Source: an uncultured Campylobacter sp. | Lineage (GTDB): Bacteria; Campylobacterota; Campylobacteria; Campylobacterales; Campylobacteraceae | Assembly: GCF_937997535.1 (NCBI RefSeq) | Contig: NZ_CALKTT010000089.1 | Coordinates: 1-32,300 of the forward strand | Reading direction: 5' to 3' | DNA length: 32,300 nt | Shown: in pieces, positions 14,261 to 21,438 of the stretch | Layout of the letters: the number at the start of each line of letters is the position of its first letter | Position numbering within the stretch: the first letter of the stretch is position 1 | Position numbers and translations under genes: made by a program | Notes under the pieces: model-generated | What the model saw: only the letters and a program-made list of their open reading frames with translations | Database searches by the model: none | What the model was told of the DNA's origin: nothing

Positions 14261-15706
14261 TCAAAGCATAAGGCTAAGCAACAGCAAAAATCCGATGAAG
14301 CTTAGGGCGTTGCCGAAGGAGCCGCCGATATGATCGCCGAGCCACGTCAGCACGAGCGCGCCGCCTAGACGCAGGCCTATTTGTAGCGCCACAGCCGCGA
14401 TAAAATCCACTGCGCGCCGAAGCCCGCTGCGCGTATCGCCGAGCTCGCCGCCGCGGCTTTGATTCCACAGCCCACTTACGCGGTAGTCCTTGTAGCGTGC
14501 GCGGAGAATATCGCCATTTTGCAGCTCAAAGCTCTGCGAGGCGTTCTTTGTCTTAGCGGGCGCCGAGACTTCGGCGGAGCGGGCGGAATTTATAGAATTT
14601 GCTGCGTTAGTAGAATTTGCAGAGCTTGTAGAATTCGCTGATTTCGCAAAATTCTTAACGCTCGCAGAATTTGCGGAATTTTCTGCGCCTAAATTCTTAA
14701 ATTTCATGCAATTTTCGCCGCCTGCAAGCTCCGCTAAATTTTGATCTGTGAGTATCCCGTCGGAAACGATCTGCAGCTTGCTATCGCCCGATAAATACAC
14801 TCCGTCCAGCGCGAAGCCATAATAATAAACGTCGCCGCTTTGCAGCACGCGCACGCCGCTGGCATAGCCTTCCGCTTCGCCGCTTCGCTTGGGCTCTTTG
14901 GAGTGTGCGAGAGCCGCAAATATGCGTCCAAACTTCGCGGCACGCCAGTCTCTGCGCATAAACTTGAAGCTACAATACGCAAAAGGCGCGAGGACGGGTA
15001 AGGCTATAGCCACCGCAGGATCGCTCTTTTCAAAAATAAAGATTATGCAGTAGATGCTCATCGCGGCTAGCGCTACGCCGAAGGCTGCGAATATCGCGGC
15101 GAGTGCCGTGCTGCCCGCGTCCCTACAGCGCTGCGCGCCCAGGCTTAGATTAACAAAATCTAGCGGAAGGGCGGAAGCGGCGGAGTTTACCGAAACGCCG
15201 CCACGGCTCTCGCGAGCAGAATTTAAAAAGAGGGAACCGCCAAAATCTTCGCAGTTTAAACCCAAAGCGGCGGAATTTATACCGCTGCGATCTTTGCCCA
15301 CTAAATCAGATACCACAGAATTTTGACGTACACTTGCCGCGGTATCGCTATGTGCGTCGTAGTCTAAATTTGCGGCAGTGGAATTTCCGCTGTTTGGAAC
15401 TTCGCAGCTAGGGTGCGGCACGGAATTGACGCCGCTTAAAGCCTCGCGATCGGAATTTAAGCCCCTCAAAGCTTCGCGGCTGGAATTTGAGCTCGAAACC
15501 TCATATATCACCGCCAGCTCGTCGCCCTCGCGTATCGGCAGATAAAGTCCGTCGCGCTTTAAATTTAAAATTCCCGCAAAGCGCAAGCCCTCCAGCGTAA
15601 AGCTAAATTTAGCCGTGCCTGCAGCCGCGGGCTGTAGCTTAAAACCCCTGGCCATGCCACGAGCAAGCTTGATCTGCCGCGGCGAAAGAAATTTAGCAAA
15701 CCCCAT
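14261..15706 (-). CDS. Unknown membrane protein with Asn-Ser repeat inserts
   Basis: The protein has 481 residues and is not recognised. Residues 1-70 look like a small soluble fold ending in REGDELAVIYEV. Two membrane segments lie at about 200-226 and 230-245, then a second soluble part (SGDVYYYGFALDGVYLSGDS; LQNGDILRARYKDYRVSG), then membrane segments near 433-455 and 465-481. Two stretches, about 71-180 and 340-390, are low in complexity and full of Asn-Ser pairs (REALRGLNSDREALSGVNS; SANSTNAANSINSARS). They are encoded by repeated GGAATTT/GAATTC words like those in the neighbouring gaps, and appear to be insertions in loops. It follows terC by 34 bases and may be co-transcribed. The ribosome site is weak (GAAAAG). 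Confidence 0.7.
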   Translation of the reverse strand: MGFAKFLSPRQIKLARGMARGFKLQPAAAGTAKFSFTLEGLRFAGILNLKRDGLYLPIREGDELAVIYEVSSSNSSREALRGLNSDREALSGVNSVPHPSCEVPNSGNSTAANLDYDAHSDTAASVRQNSVVSDLVGKDRSGINSAALGLNCEDFGGSLFLNSARESRGGVSVNSAASALPLDFVNLSLGAQRCRDAGSTALAAIFAAFGVALAAMSIYCIIFIFEKSDPAVAIALPVLAPFAYCSFKFMRRDWRAAKFGRIFAALAHSKEPKRSGEAEGYASGVRVLQSGDVYYYGFALDGVYLSGDSKLQIVSDGILTDQNLAELAGGENCMKFKNLGAENSANSASVKNFAKSANSTSSANSTNAANSINSARSAEVSAPAKTKNASQSFELQNGDILRARYKDYRVSGLWNQSRGGELGDTRSGLRRAVDFIAAVALQIGLRLGGALVLTWLGDHIGGSFGNALSFIGFLLLLSLML

Positions 15707-15740
15707 GCGCGCTTTTCAGATCTCGCAAAATTTCGCCCCT

Positions 15741-16460
15741 CTATTTCGCGGCGGATTTTTTGCGGATCTGGATATTGATGAGCTCCACCAGTAGCGAAAA
15801 CGCCATCGAGAAGTAGATGTAGCCCTTAGGTATGTGAAAGCCCAGCCCATCGGCGATCAGCGAGACGCCCACCAAAATCAAAAACGCAAGCGCTAAAATT
15901 TTGATCGTCGGGTTTGCATCCACGAAGCGCGCGATCGCGCCGCTAGCGAGCATCATCACGCCCACGGCGATGATGACTGCGAGGATCATCACGGGCAGGT
16001 GCTGCGCCATACCCACGGCAGTGATGACGCTATCGAGCGAAAAGATGATGTCCAAAACAGCGATCTGCACGAGCGTGCCGCCGAAGCTTGCCTTGCCGCC
16101 GCTGGCGCTATGCTCGTGCACCTCGCCGGTGGCGCTGGAGTGGATCTCGAGCGTGGATTTGACGAGTAGAAACAATCCGCCGCCGATCAGTACGAGATCG
16201 CGCCCGCTAAAATCGCGCGAAAGCACGCTAAATAGCGGCTTGGTAAGCCCCATGATCCAGCTTAGGCTAAGAAGCAGCAGTATGCGCGTGATCATCGCAA
16301 GCGCGAGCCCCATTATGCGGGCGCGCCCGCGCTGTGCTTCAGGCAAGCGGCCGCATAAAATCGCGATAAAGATGATATTGTCGATACCAAGCACGATCTC
16401 AAGCCCCGTGAGCGTCGCCAGGCTGATCCAGGCCTCGGGTGAGGCGATCCATTCAAACAT
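15741..16460 (-). CDS. TerC-family membrane protein (YoaE/YgdQ type), probable metal exporter
   Basis: The protein has 239 residues with seven membrane segments. The two TerC signature helices are present: GLEIVLGIDN (E21 and D27) and DIIFSLDSV (D137 and D143); these acidic residues in the membrane are the presumed ion site. Between them lies a His-containing loop (EIHSSATGEVHEHS). TerC-family proteins export Mn(II) or other divalent metals and assist metallation of exported proteins. This short form lacks CBS and CorC domains. AAAGGAAACC precedes the ATG. It leads a probable two-gene unit with the repeat-bearing membrane protein. Confidence 0.88.
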   Translation of the reverse strand: MFEWIASPEAWISLATLTGLEIVLGIDNIIFIAILCGRLPEAQRGRARIMGLALAMITRILLLLSLSWIMGLTKPLFSVLSRDFSGRDLVLIGGGLFLLVKSTLEIHSSATGEVHEHSASGGKASFGGTLVQIAVLDIIFSLDSVITAVGMAQHLPVMILAVIIAVGVMMLASGAIARFVDANPTIKILALAFLILVGVSLIADGLGFHIPKGYIYFSMAFSLLVELINIQIRKKSAAK

Positions 16461-16963
16461 CGGTTTCCTTTGGGTGAAATTTAAGCCGTGATGATAGCGA
16501 AAGTTTGGTTAAAATTTCTAAATTTTACCGCCTTCGCGCGCGAAATTTCGCGTCTGATTTCGCGCAAAATTTCAAGTCTATAATTTTAAAATTTTGAGTT
16601 TTGATACGACGCAAATATGGGCTAAATTTAACATGAATCGGAATTTTAACTTATTTAGTGCGGCGTGGCGCGTGTTCGCTTTATCGAAGTTCGTTTTGAA
16701 ATCTGCGTGCAGCTAAAGCCGCACAGGCGGCATATCTCGATCGAGGTTGGTGGATAAAGGAGCGGCAAATTTCAAAATTTAAAGATAAGTTCCGCGGCAA
16801 GTAAATTTTGATGACGGGCGCTGCAATGCGGGCATGCTAAATTTTGGCGCTAAATACGCACAGGGCGTGCAAAGTTGGAATTTAGCGCAGAAGGTGCGAG
16901 GTCGAAATTTAAGTGAGCGCATCCTAAACAGCGCGAAATAAAATCACGGTAAAAGAAATTTCA
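16461..16963. other. Non-coding gap of 503 bp
   Basis: No gene is seen. It contains the terC promoter region (TATCAT on the minus strand at 16491-16496 is a weak -10 candidate). Near its right end is a nested inverted repeat: GCGCTAAAT (16847-16855) with ATTTAGCGC (16880-16888), enclosing GCAC/GTGC. No T run follows, so a terminator role is doubtful. Confidence 0.5.
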
Positions 16964-17527
16964 TTAATCAAACAGCGAGGGTTGCAGCGATTTGATCTTG
17001 TAGCTTGCGCGGTGAAAAGGCGTGAGCCCGTACCGCTCGATCGCCGCGATGTGTGCGCGCGAGCCGTAGCCTTTGTTTTGCGCGAAGCCGTATTGCGGAT
17101 AGCGCTGCGCGAGCTCATACATCGTGCGGTCGCGCGTGACTTTGGCAAGGATGCTCGCCGCGCTTACTTCCGCGATTTGCGCGTCGGCCTTTACGAGCGT
17201 CTGAAGCCCGCGTACGCCGAAGGTTGCGTTGCCGTCGTAAATAATCTGTCCGCTAAAACCCGCAAAATACGCGAGAATTTGTTCAAGCGCCGATCTTAGA
17301 CAGGAGCTTAGACCCGCTTCATCGACCTGTGCGCTTGAAATTTCGACGATTTTGTAGCGTGAGCTTTCGATGATCTGAGCGTAAAGCTCCTCGCGGCGCT
17401 TCTCGCTTAGCTTTTTGCTATCGGCAAGGCCTGCGATTTCGCGCTGTAGCACGCAGCCCGCGACGCAAAGCGGTCCCGCAAGACAGCCGCGCCCCGCCTC
17501 GTCGATGCCACAAATCTGCCCGCTCAC
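16964..17527 (-). CDS. rnhB: Ribonuclease HII
   Basis: The protein has 187 residues and removes RNA from RNA-DNA hybrids, including single ribonucleotides in DNA. The N-terminal GIDEAGRG gives the catalytic pair D9 and E10; D98 in IIYDGN and D115 in KADAQIAEVSAASI complete the four metal-binding acids. KVTRDR follows. The start is a GTG whose first bases overlap the stop of the upstream RDD-protein gene (GTGA), with AAAGGA just before. Translational coupling is likely. Length is normal for a short bacterial RNase HII. Confidence 0.95.
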   Translation of the reverse strand: MSGQICGIDEAGRGCLAGPLCVAGCVLQREIAGLADSKKLSEKRREELYAQIIESSRYKIVEISSAQVDEAGLSSCLRSALEQILAYFAGFSGQIIYDGNATFGVRGLQTLVKADAQIAEVSAASILAKVTRDRTMYELAQRYPQYGFAQNKGYGSRAHIAAIERYGLTPFHRASYKIKSLQPSLFD

Positions 17528-17949
17528 TGCGCGTCCTTTCGCACGACGGGCGCAGTCCCGCTTAGCAGGTCGTGTAAATTTAATCTATCTTTGCGAAAGA
17601 AGCAGATCAAAAGCCCGATGACGCTAAAGCCTGCAAATACGAAGCATGCAAAGCGAGCCAGCGCCCTAAAAAAGCTTACTTTACGTCCGCTGCGAACGTC
17701 GATGAGGTAAAGCCCCGCGAGCTTGTAGCCAGGTGTCTGGGCGCTGCGAGCGTAAAATGCTGCGCAAATCGCGCCGTATACAAGCCAGATAAGCGCAATT
17801 GCGGCTTGGTTGCGCCATAGAGCTTCTTTTGAGCCCAAGACGAGATAGGTAACGCCGTAGAATAGGGGCATCGCGATGATGAAAAGATCGACAATGAAGG
17901 CCTTTACGCGCAGAAAAATCGGCGAAATTTTAGCTTTTTGTTTTGCCAT
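17524..17949 (-). CDS. RDD family membrane protein
   Basis: The protein has 141 residues. The family core is visible: RVKAFIVDLFIIAMPLF (R14 and D21 of the RDD signature) in the first membrane segment, a second segment at about 48-67, the TPGYKLAGLYLIDVRSG loop, a third segment at about 96-116, and the closing LNLHDLLSGT. Members are small membrane proteins; some act as Na+/H+ antiporters, but the role here is unknown. It overlaps rnhB by four bases. The start ATG has CGGAG upstream. About 100 bases separate it from pyrE, so it may belong to the same run. Confidence 0.87.
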   Translation of the reverse strand: MAKQKAKISPIFLRVKAFIVDLFIIAMPLFYGVTYLVLGSKEALWRNQAAIALIWLVYGAICAAFYARSAQTPGYKLAGLYLIDVRSGRKVSFFRALARFACFVFAGFSVIGLLICFFRKDRLNLHDLLSGTAPVVRKDAQ

Positions 17950-18051
17950 TTTGCTCCGTTTTGAATTAAATTTTAAAATTCTGGCGCGGTAAATTTAGAG
18001 CCGAGAGAATAAAATTTAATCTCGCTGCAGTTTGTTAGCGGCAATCGGCAC

Positions 18052-18663
18052 CTAGTTTCCGCGACTACCTGGCTTGATCGCCTTACTTCCGGCAGCACAA
18101 AGCGGGCAGGTCGCGGGCTCGTAAATTTCAAACTCGAAATTGCCTAGCGCAAAAAACGGCTTATCCGCGGGCAGCTTGGCGCCAGCCTTAGCACTGCTGC
18201 CCGCTAAATTTGCGACCTTGCAAAACCCGCGATTGGCAAGCGCGGCAAAGCCCACGACCTCGCCGCCGAGGTTTTCGATGAGCCTGGCGCTCTCAAGAGC
18301 AGAGCCGCCCGTCGTGACGATGTCTTCGCAGACGATAAATCTCTCGCCCTTATGCACTTCAAAGCCGCGGCGCAGGCTCATCACGCGATCTACGCGCTCG
18401 GTAAAGATGAAGCGCTTTTTTGCCGCGCGAGCTAGCTCGTAGCCCGCTAAAATTCCTCCCAGCGCGGGCGAGCAGACACTATCAAACTCCACACCCGCTT
18501 TTTCGATGATAGCGGCGAGCTCGTCTGCTAGCTGTCCTGCTAGCTGCGGATCTTCAAGTACTTTGGCGCTTTGCAGATAAAATTCCGAATGATTGCCGCT
18601 TGAAAGCAGAAAATGCCCTCGCAGATATGCGCCGCAGTCGCGATAGATTTTTTCTATATTCAC
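18052..18663 (-). CDS. pyrE: Orotate phosphoribosyltransferase
   Basis: The protein has 203 residues and makes orotidine 5'-phosphate from orotate and PRPP in pyrimidine synthesis. The PRPP-binding loop VCEDIVTTGGSALESA spans about 111-126, FYLQSAKVL lies at 28-36, and GILAGYELA at 70-78. A Cys pair near the end (TCPLCAAG) is shared with other PyrE proteins of this subtype. About 15 Ala/Lys-rich residues (AGSSAKAGAKLPADK) form a loop insertion. The start is GTG, three bases after the frr stop, so the two genes are translationally close. Confidence 0.93.
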   Translation of the reverse strand: MNIEKIYRDCGAYLRGHFLLSSGNHSEFYLQSAKVLEDPQLAGQLADELAAIIEKAGVEFDSVCSPALGGILAGYELARAAKKRFIFTERVDRVMSLRRGFEVHKGERFIVCEDIVTTGGSALESARLIENLGGEVVGFAALANRGFCKVANLAGSSAKAGAKLPADKPFFALGNFEFEIYEPATCPLCAAGSKAIKPGSRGN

Positions 18664-18666
18664 AGC

Positions 18667-19224
18667 TCAGACCTTCAAAAGCTCGGCTTCTTTGGCCTTA
18701 ACTGCGTCGTCGATCTTGCTTGAGTAAGAGTCGGTGATCTTTTGCACCTCGTCGTAGCCCTTTTTGGCGTCGTCTTCGGAGATCGCTTTGTCTTTTTCGA
18801 GCTTTTTGATCTCGTCGTTGGCGTCTTTGCGGACGTTGCGAATGCCGATTTTAGCTTTCTCGCCCATTGCTTTTGCTTTTTTAGCGTTTTCTTGGCGCTG
18901 CTCGAGCGTCATCGGGGGGAAAAATAGCTTCACGCTCTCGCCGTCGTTAGTCGGATTGACACCGATATTCGCCGCTGCGATCGCGCTTTCGATCGTCTTT
19001 AGCATCGGTTTTTCCCACGGCGTGATCGAGATCGTAACCGCATCGGTCGAAAGGACGGTCGCGACCTGATTTAGCGGAGTTTGCGAGCCGTAATAATCCA
19101 CGAAAATATGATCTAGGATCGCCACGCTCACCTTGCCGGTACGTAGCGTCGTAAAGTCCTTTTTCAAAGCCTCGATAGCTCGATCGCCGTTTGCTCTTTG
19201 CTCTTTGTAGATAGCTTCTAGCAT
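18667..19224 (-). CDS. frr: Ribosome recycling factor
   Basis: The protein has 185 residues, the normal length. The family pattern is complete: ALKKDFTTLRTGKVSVAILD, YYGSQTPLNQVATV, ITPWEKPMLKTIESAI, NPTNDGESVKLFFPPMT, then the charged helix RKDANDEIKKLEKD. It splits post-termination ribosomes with EF-G. AAAGGATTTG lies before the ATG. A consensus TATAAT at 19252-19257 gives it its own promoter, and a hairpin separates it from secG upstream. pyrE follows directly. Confidence 0.97.
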   Translation of the reverse strand: MLEAIYKEQRANGDRAIEALKKDFTTLRTGKVSVAILDHIFVDYYGSQTPLNQVATVLSTDAVTISITPWEKPMLKTIESAIAAANIGVNPTNDGESVKLFFPPMTLEQRQENAKKAKAMGEKAKIGIRNVRKDANDEIKKLEKDKAISEDDAKKGYDEVQKITDSYSSKIDDAVKAKEAELLKV

Positions 19225-19251
19225 TCAAATCCTTTAAATAAAATTTGCGAA

Positions 19252-19257
19252 ATTATA
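19252..19257 (-). promoter_or_regulatory. -10 box (TATAAT) of frr-pyrE
   Basis: Consensus TATAAT on the minus strand, 28 bases before the frr start, in the form GCTATAAT. Confidence 0.7.
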
Positions 19258-19280
19258 GCGTTAAAAAAATAAGAATAGCA

Positions 19281-19309
19281 TTTAAAAGCGCGGATTTTGC
19301 GCTTTTAAA
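19281..19309 (-). terminator. Hairpin after secG, probable terminator
   Basis: Arms TTTAAAAGCGC (19281-19291) and GCGCTTTTAAA (19299-19309) form a perfect 11-bp stem with a seven-base loop, 17 bases after the secG stop. On the minus strand the stem is followed, after about a dozen bases, by TTATTTTTTT. It may end secG transcription fully or in part before the frr promoter. Confidence 0.55.
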
Positions 19310-19325
19310 TTTTAAAATTTAGAGT

Positions 19326-19847
19326 TTATTTGGTTGTGTTTTGATCTGCGGAAGCGGCGCTGGCATTGGTATCGCTTGATGCTTGCGACCGAGCAGACGC
19401 GCTAGCTGCGGCAGTATCGGTCGCAGGAGCTGCGGGTGCTTCGATTTTCATATCCGTCGCATTGGTCTCGCCGCTAATTATGGAATTTGATTCGGTGCTT
19501 GCCGGAGCGAAATTAGGCTTTGCGCCTGAAGCTGGGATGGATGGCACGCCAGGGACAGCGTTTGGCCCGGATTTAGTAGCATTCGCTTCGATCTTGACGC
19601 GATCGACTACGGAAGATTTAGCATCTTGCTGATAGAAATACGCAAGCACAAGTGTATTTATCACGAATAAAATTCCCATTGCAGCGGTAAATTTAGCTAA
19701 AAACCCCGCAGGCCCCTTCGCTCCGAATAAGCTTTCGTTGCTTCCGCTGTATGCGCCAAGCCCAATAGAAGAGCTCTTTTGCAGCAGAACGGAGATCGTA
19801 ATTATCACGGCGAAGACGACTTGTAAAACCAAAAATAACGTAGTCAC
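19326..19847 (-). CDS. secG: Preprotein translocase subunit SecG with long low-complexity tail
   Basis: The protein has 173 residues. Two membrane segments lie at about 3-23 and 52-70, joined by the family loop LLQKSSSIGLGAYSGSNESLFG and then GPAGFLAKFTAAMGILF. SecG assists SecYE in protein export. After residue 75 the chain is a tail of about 95 residues rich in Ala, Ser, Thr, Asn and Pro without predicted folding, longer than in E. coli SecG (about 110 residues in total). The start is GTG with AAAAGG upstream, and TATAAT at 19880-19885 is its promoter. Confidence 0.92.
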   Translation of the reverse strand: MTTLFLVLQVVFAVIITISVLLQKSSSIGLGAYSGSNESLFGAKGPAGFLAKFTAAMGILFVINTLVLAYFYQQDAKSSVVDRVKIEANATKSGPNAVPGVPSIPASGAKPNFAPASTESNSIISGETNATDMKIEAPAAPATDTAAASASARSQASSDTNASAASADQNTTK

Positions 19848-19879
19848 TATAAAAACCTTTTGAAAAAATTGAATTTGCG

Positions 19880-19885
19880 ATTATA
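19880..19885 (-). promoter_or_regulatory. -10 box (TATAAT) of secG
   Basis: Consensus TATAAT on the minus strand, 33 bases before the secG GTG start. Confidence 0.65.
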
Positions 19886-19916
19886 ATAAAAGATTTATAA
19901 ATTTTAAGTTAAGAGT

Positions 19917-19935
19917 GCACCGCACGAAGCGGTGC
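19917..19935 (-). terminator. Hairpin after the Bax-inhibitor-1 gene
   Basis: GCACCGC (19917-19923) and GCGGTGC (19929-19935) form a perfect 7-bp stem with an ACGAA loop, eight bases after the stop codon at 19943. No strong T run follows, so termination may be incomplete. Confidence 0.5.
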
Positions 19936-19942
19936 GTAAAAT

Positions 19943-20638
19943 TTAGTCTCTGCTTGCGCCGAAAATTCTTAGCAGCGAAAGGAAGAGGTTGTAGATGTTT
20001 AGATACATATCTACGGCAGCCATTATCGGTGAAGTATAGGTGCCGTTTATAATATTTTTAGTATCGTAGATGATATACATAGAAAAGATTAAAGCCGAAA
20101 AAGCTGAAATCGCTATATCAAGCACGGTGCTTTTGAAAAAGAAGTAGTTCAAAAGGCTTAGCACGATAATAGCCACAAGCGATACCAATAGCGGCTTTCC
20201 CCAAGAGTCGAAATTTGTCTTTGTATTCATCGCATAAACGGTAAGAGCACCGAAAGTAATCGCCGTAGCCACGAACGCATGCGTTACTACGTCTCCAGCG
20301 CCTGCTGCGATATAAATAGCGATCAATTTACCTAGAGTAAGACCGGTAATAAAGGTAAATGCAAAAAGCAAAACCAGCGCGATCGTGTTGGCGCCGCGAT
20401 TTACGGCTGCTTGCATACCGAAGATCAGCCCCATTAAAACTACCAGATATAAAATCGGATGAAGAGCCAAGCTCACGCCGAAATTCATCGCCACAAAAGC
20501 CCCTGCCGCCGCAGCTATCATCGAAGCGGTTAGAAGCGCGTAGGTTTGTTTGATAGTCTGAGAGATTCGTCCTTGTTCTAGTGATGCGTCCGATAGCTCA
20601 TAGCCGTCCGCGTAATTTCGTCTGTCGTATAGACTCAT
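19943..20638 (-). CDS. Bax inhibitor-1/YccA family membrane protein
   Basis: The protein has 231 residues. A soluble N-terminus (about 35 residues) is followed by seven hydrophobic segments. The family block FTFITGLTLG and the end FSALIFSMYIIYDTKNIING, then DMYLNIYNLFLSLLRIFG, are characteristic: the acidic residues in YDTK and VDMYLNIY form the proton/calcium-sensing pair in this family. Bacterial members leak calcium or interact with FtsH; the function here is not known. AAGGAGAAAAAT precedes the ATG. It is divergent from the carbonic anhydrase gene. Confidence 0.92.
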   Translation of the reverse strand: MSLYDRRNYADGYELSDASLEQGRISQTIKQTYALLTASMIAAAAGAFVAMNFGVSLALHPILYLVVLMGLIFGMQAAVNRGANTIALVLLFAFTFITGLTLGKLIAIYIAAGAGDVVTHAFVATAITFGALTVYAMNTKTNFDSWGKPLLVSLVAIIVLSLLNYFFFKSTVLDIAISAFSALIFSMYIIYDTKNIINGTYTSPIMAAVDMYLNIYNLFLSLLRIFGASRD

Positions 20639-20739
20639 ATTTTTCTCCTTCTTTTGATTTATGAGCGGGGAGTTTAGCGAAAATTTGGTAAATATATAAT
20701 TAAAAATTCCCAGAATTCTATCTATTTATGAAAGTAATA

Positions 20740-20745
20740 TATAAT
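20740..20745 (+). promoter_or_regulatory. -10 box (TATAAT) of the carbonic anhydrase operon
   Basis: Consensus TATAAT 25 bases before the ATG at 20770. On the other strand TATATT at 20691-20696 is a likely -10 for the divergent gene. Confidence 0.65.
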
Positions 20746-20769
20746 TCCCGACTTTTTTAAGGAGAAAGT

Positions 20770-21438
20770 ATGCCCAGCCAGTTAATAAATGGAGCTATTA
20801 AATTTATGGAAGAAAATTTTGCCGAGCATGCCGAGCTTTTCGGGAGTCTGGCAAATCATCAAAAGCCCCACACACTTTTTATCGGCTGCTCTGACTCGCG
20901 AGTGGTGCCAAGCTTAATTACCTCGACGCTTCCAGGAGAGCTTTTTGTTGTACGAAATATTGCAAACGTCGTTCCTCCATACCGAATTAGCGAGGAATTT
21001 TTAGCAACTACCTCAGCGATTGAATACGCGCTATATTCGCTAAATATCAAAAATATCATCGTTTGTGGGCACAGCAACTGCGGGGGCTGCGCGGCGCTGT
21101 TTTATGACGCAAAAAAGCTCGAAAAAATTCCAAACGTAAGGCGCTGGCTAAATTTAATGCAGCCTGTAAAAGACGAGGTCGAAAAGCTAAAAGATATCGG
21201 CGCCGACAAGCGCGAGTGGATCACCGAGCGGCTAAATATTATAAATTCCATGCAAAATTTACTTAGCTTTCCTGGCATTAAAGACGCCTACAAAAACGGC
21301 GAGATTAAAATTTACGGCTGGCACTACGTCATCGAAACGGGCGAGCTATTCAACTACGACGACGAAGGCGCGCATTTTACGCTATTAAATAAGGGAATGG
21401 ATTATGAAAAAATCTATAATCAGCTTTTTAACGATTAG
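20770..21438 (+). CDS. Beta-class carbonic anhydrase
   Basis: The protein has 222 residues and interconverts CO2 and bicarbonate. Zinc ligands are visible: C40 in IGCSDSRV, then H101 and C104 in VCGHSNCGGC; D42 and R44 form the catalytic dyad. The segments GELFVVRNIANVVPP, IEYALYSLNI and IYGWHYVIETGEL are typical of the plant-type beta clade. It is probably cytoplasmic, as no signal is present. AAGGAGAAAGT precedes the ATG. Its last 35 bases overlap the MscS gene, so the two are co-transcribed; whether they are linked in function is unknown. Confidence 0.94.
   Translation: MPSQLINGAIKFMEENFAEHAELFGSLANHQKPHTLFIGCSDSRVVPSLITSTLPGELFVVRNIANVVPPYRISEEFLATTSAIEYALYSLNIKNIIVCGHSNCGGCAALFYDAKKLEKIPNVRRWLNLMQPVKDEVEKLKDIGADKREWITERLNIINSMQNLLSFPGIKDAYKNGEIKIYGWHYVIETGELFNYDDEGAHFTLLNKGMDYEKIYNQLFND

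Noticed and set aside
16847..16888. Nested inverted repeat as a terminator for rnhB
   Set aside because: The loop is long and no T run follows on the transcribed strand, so only an inverted repeat is noted.
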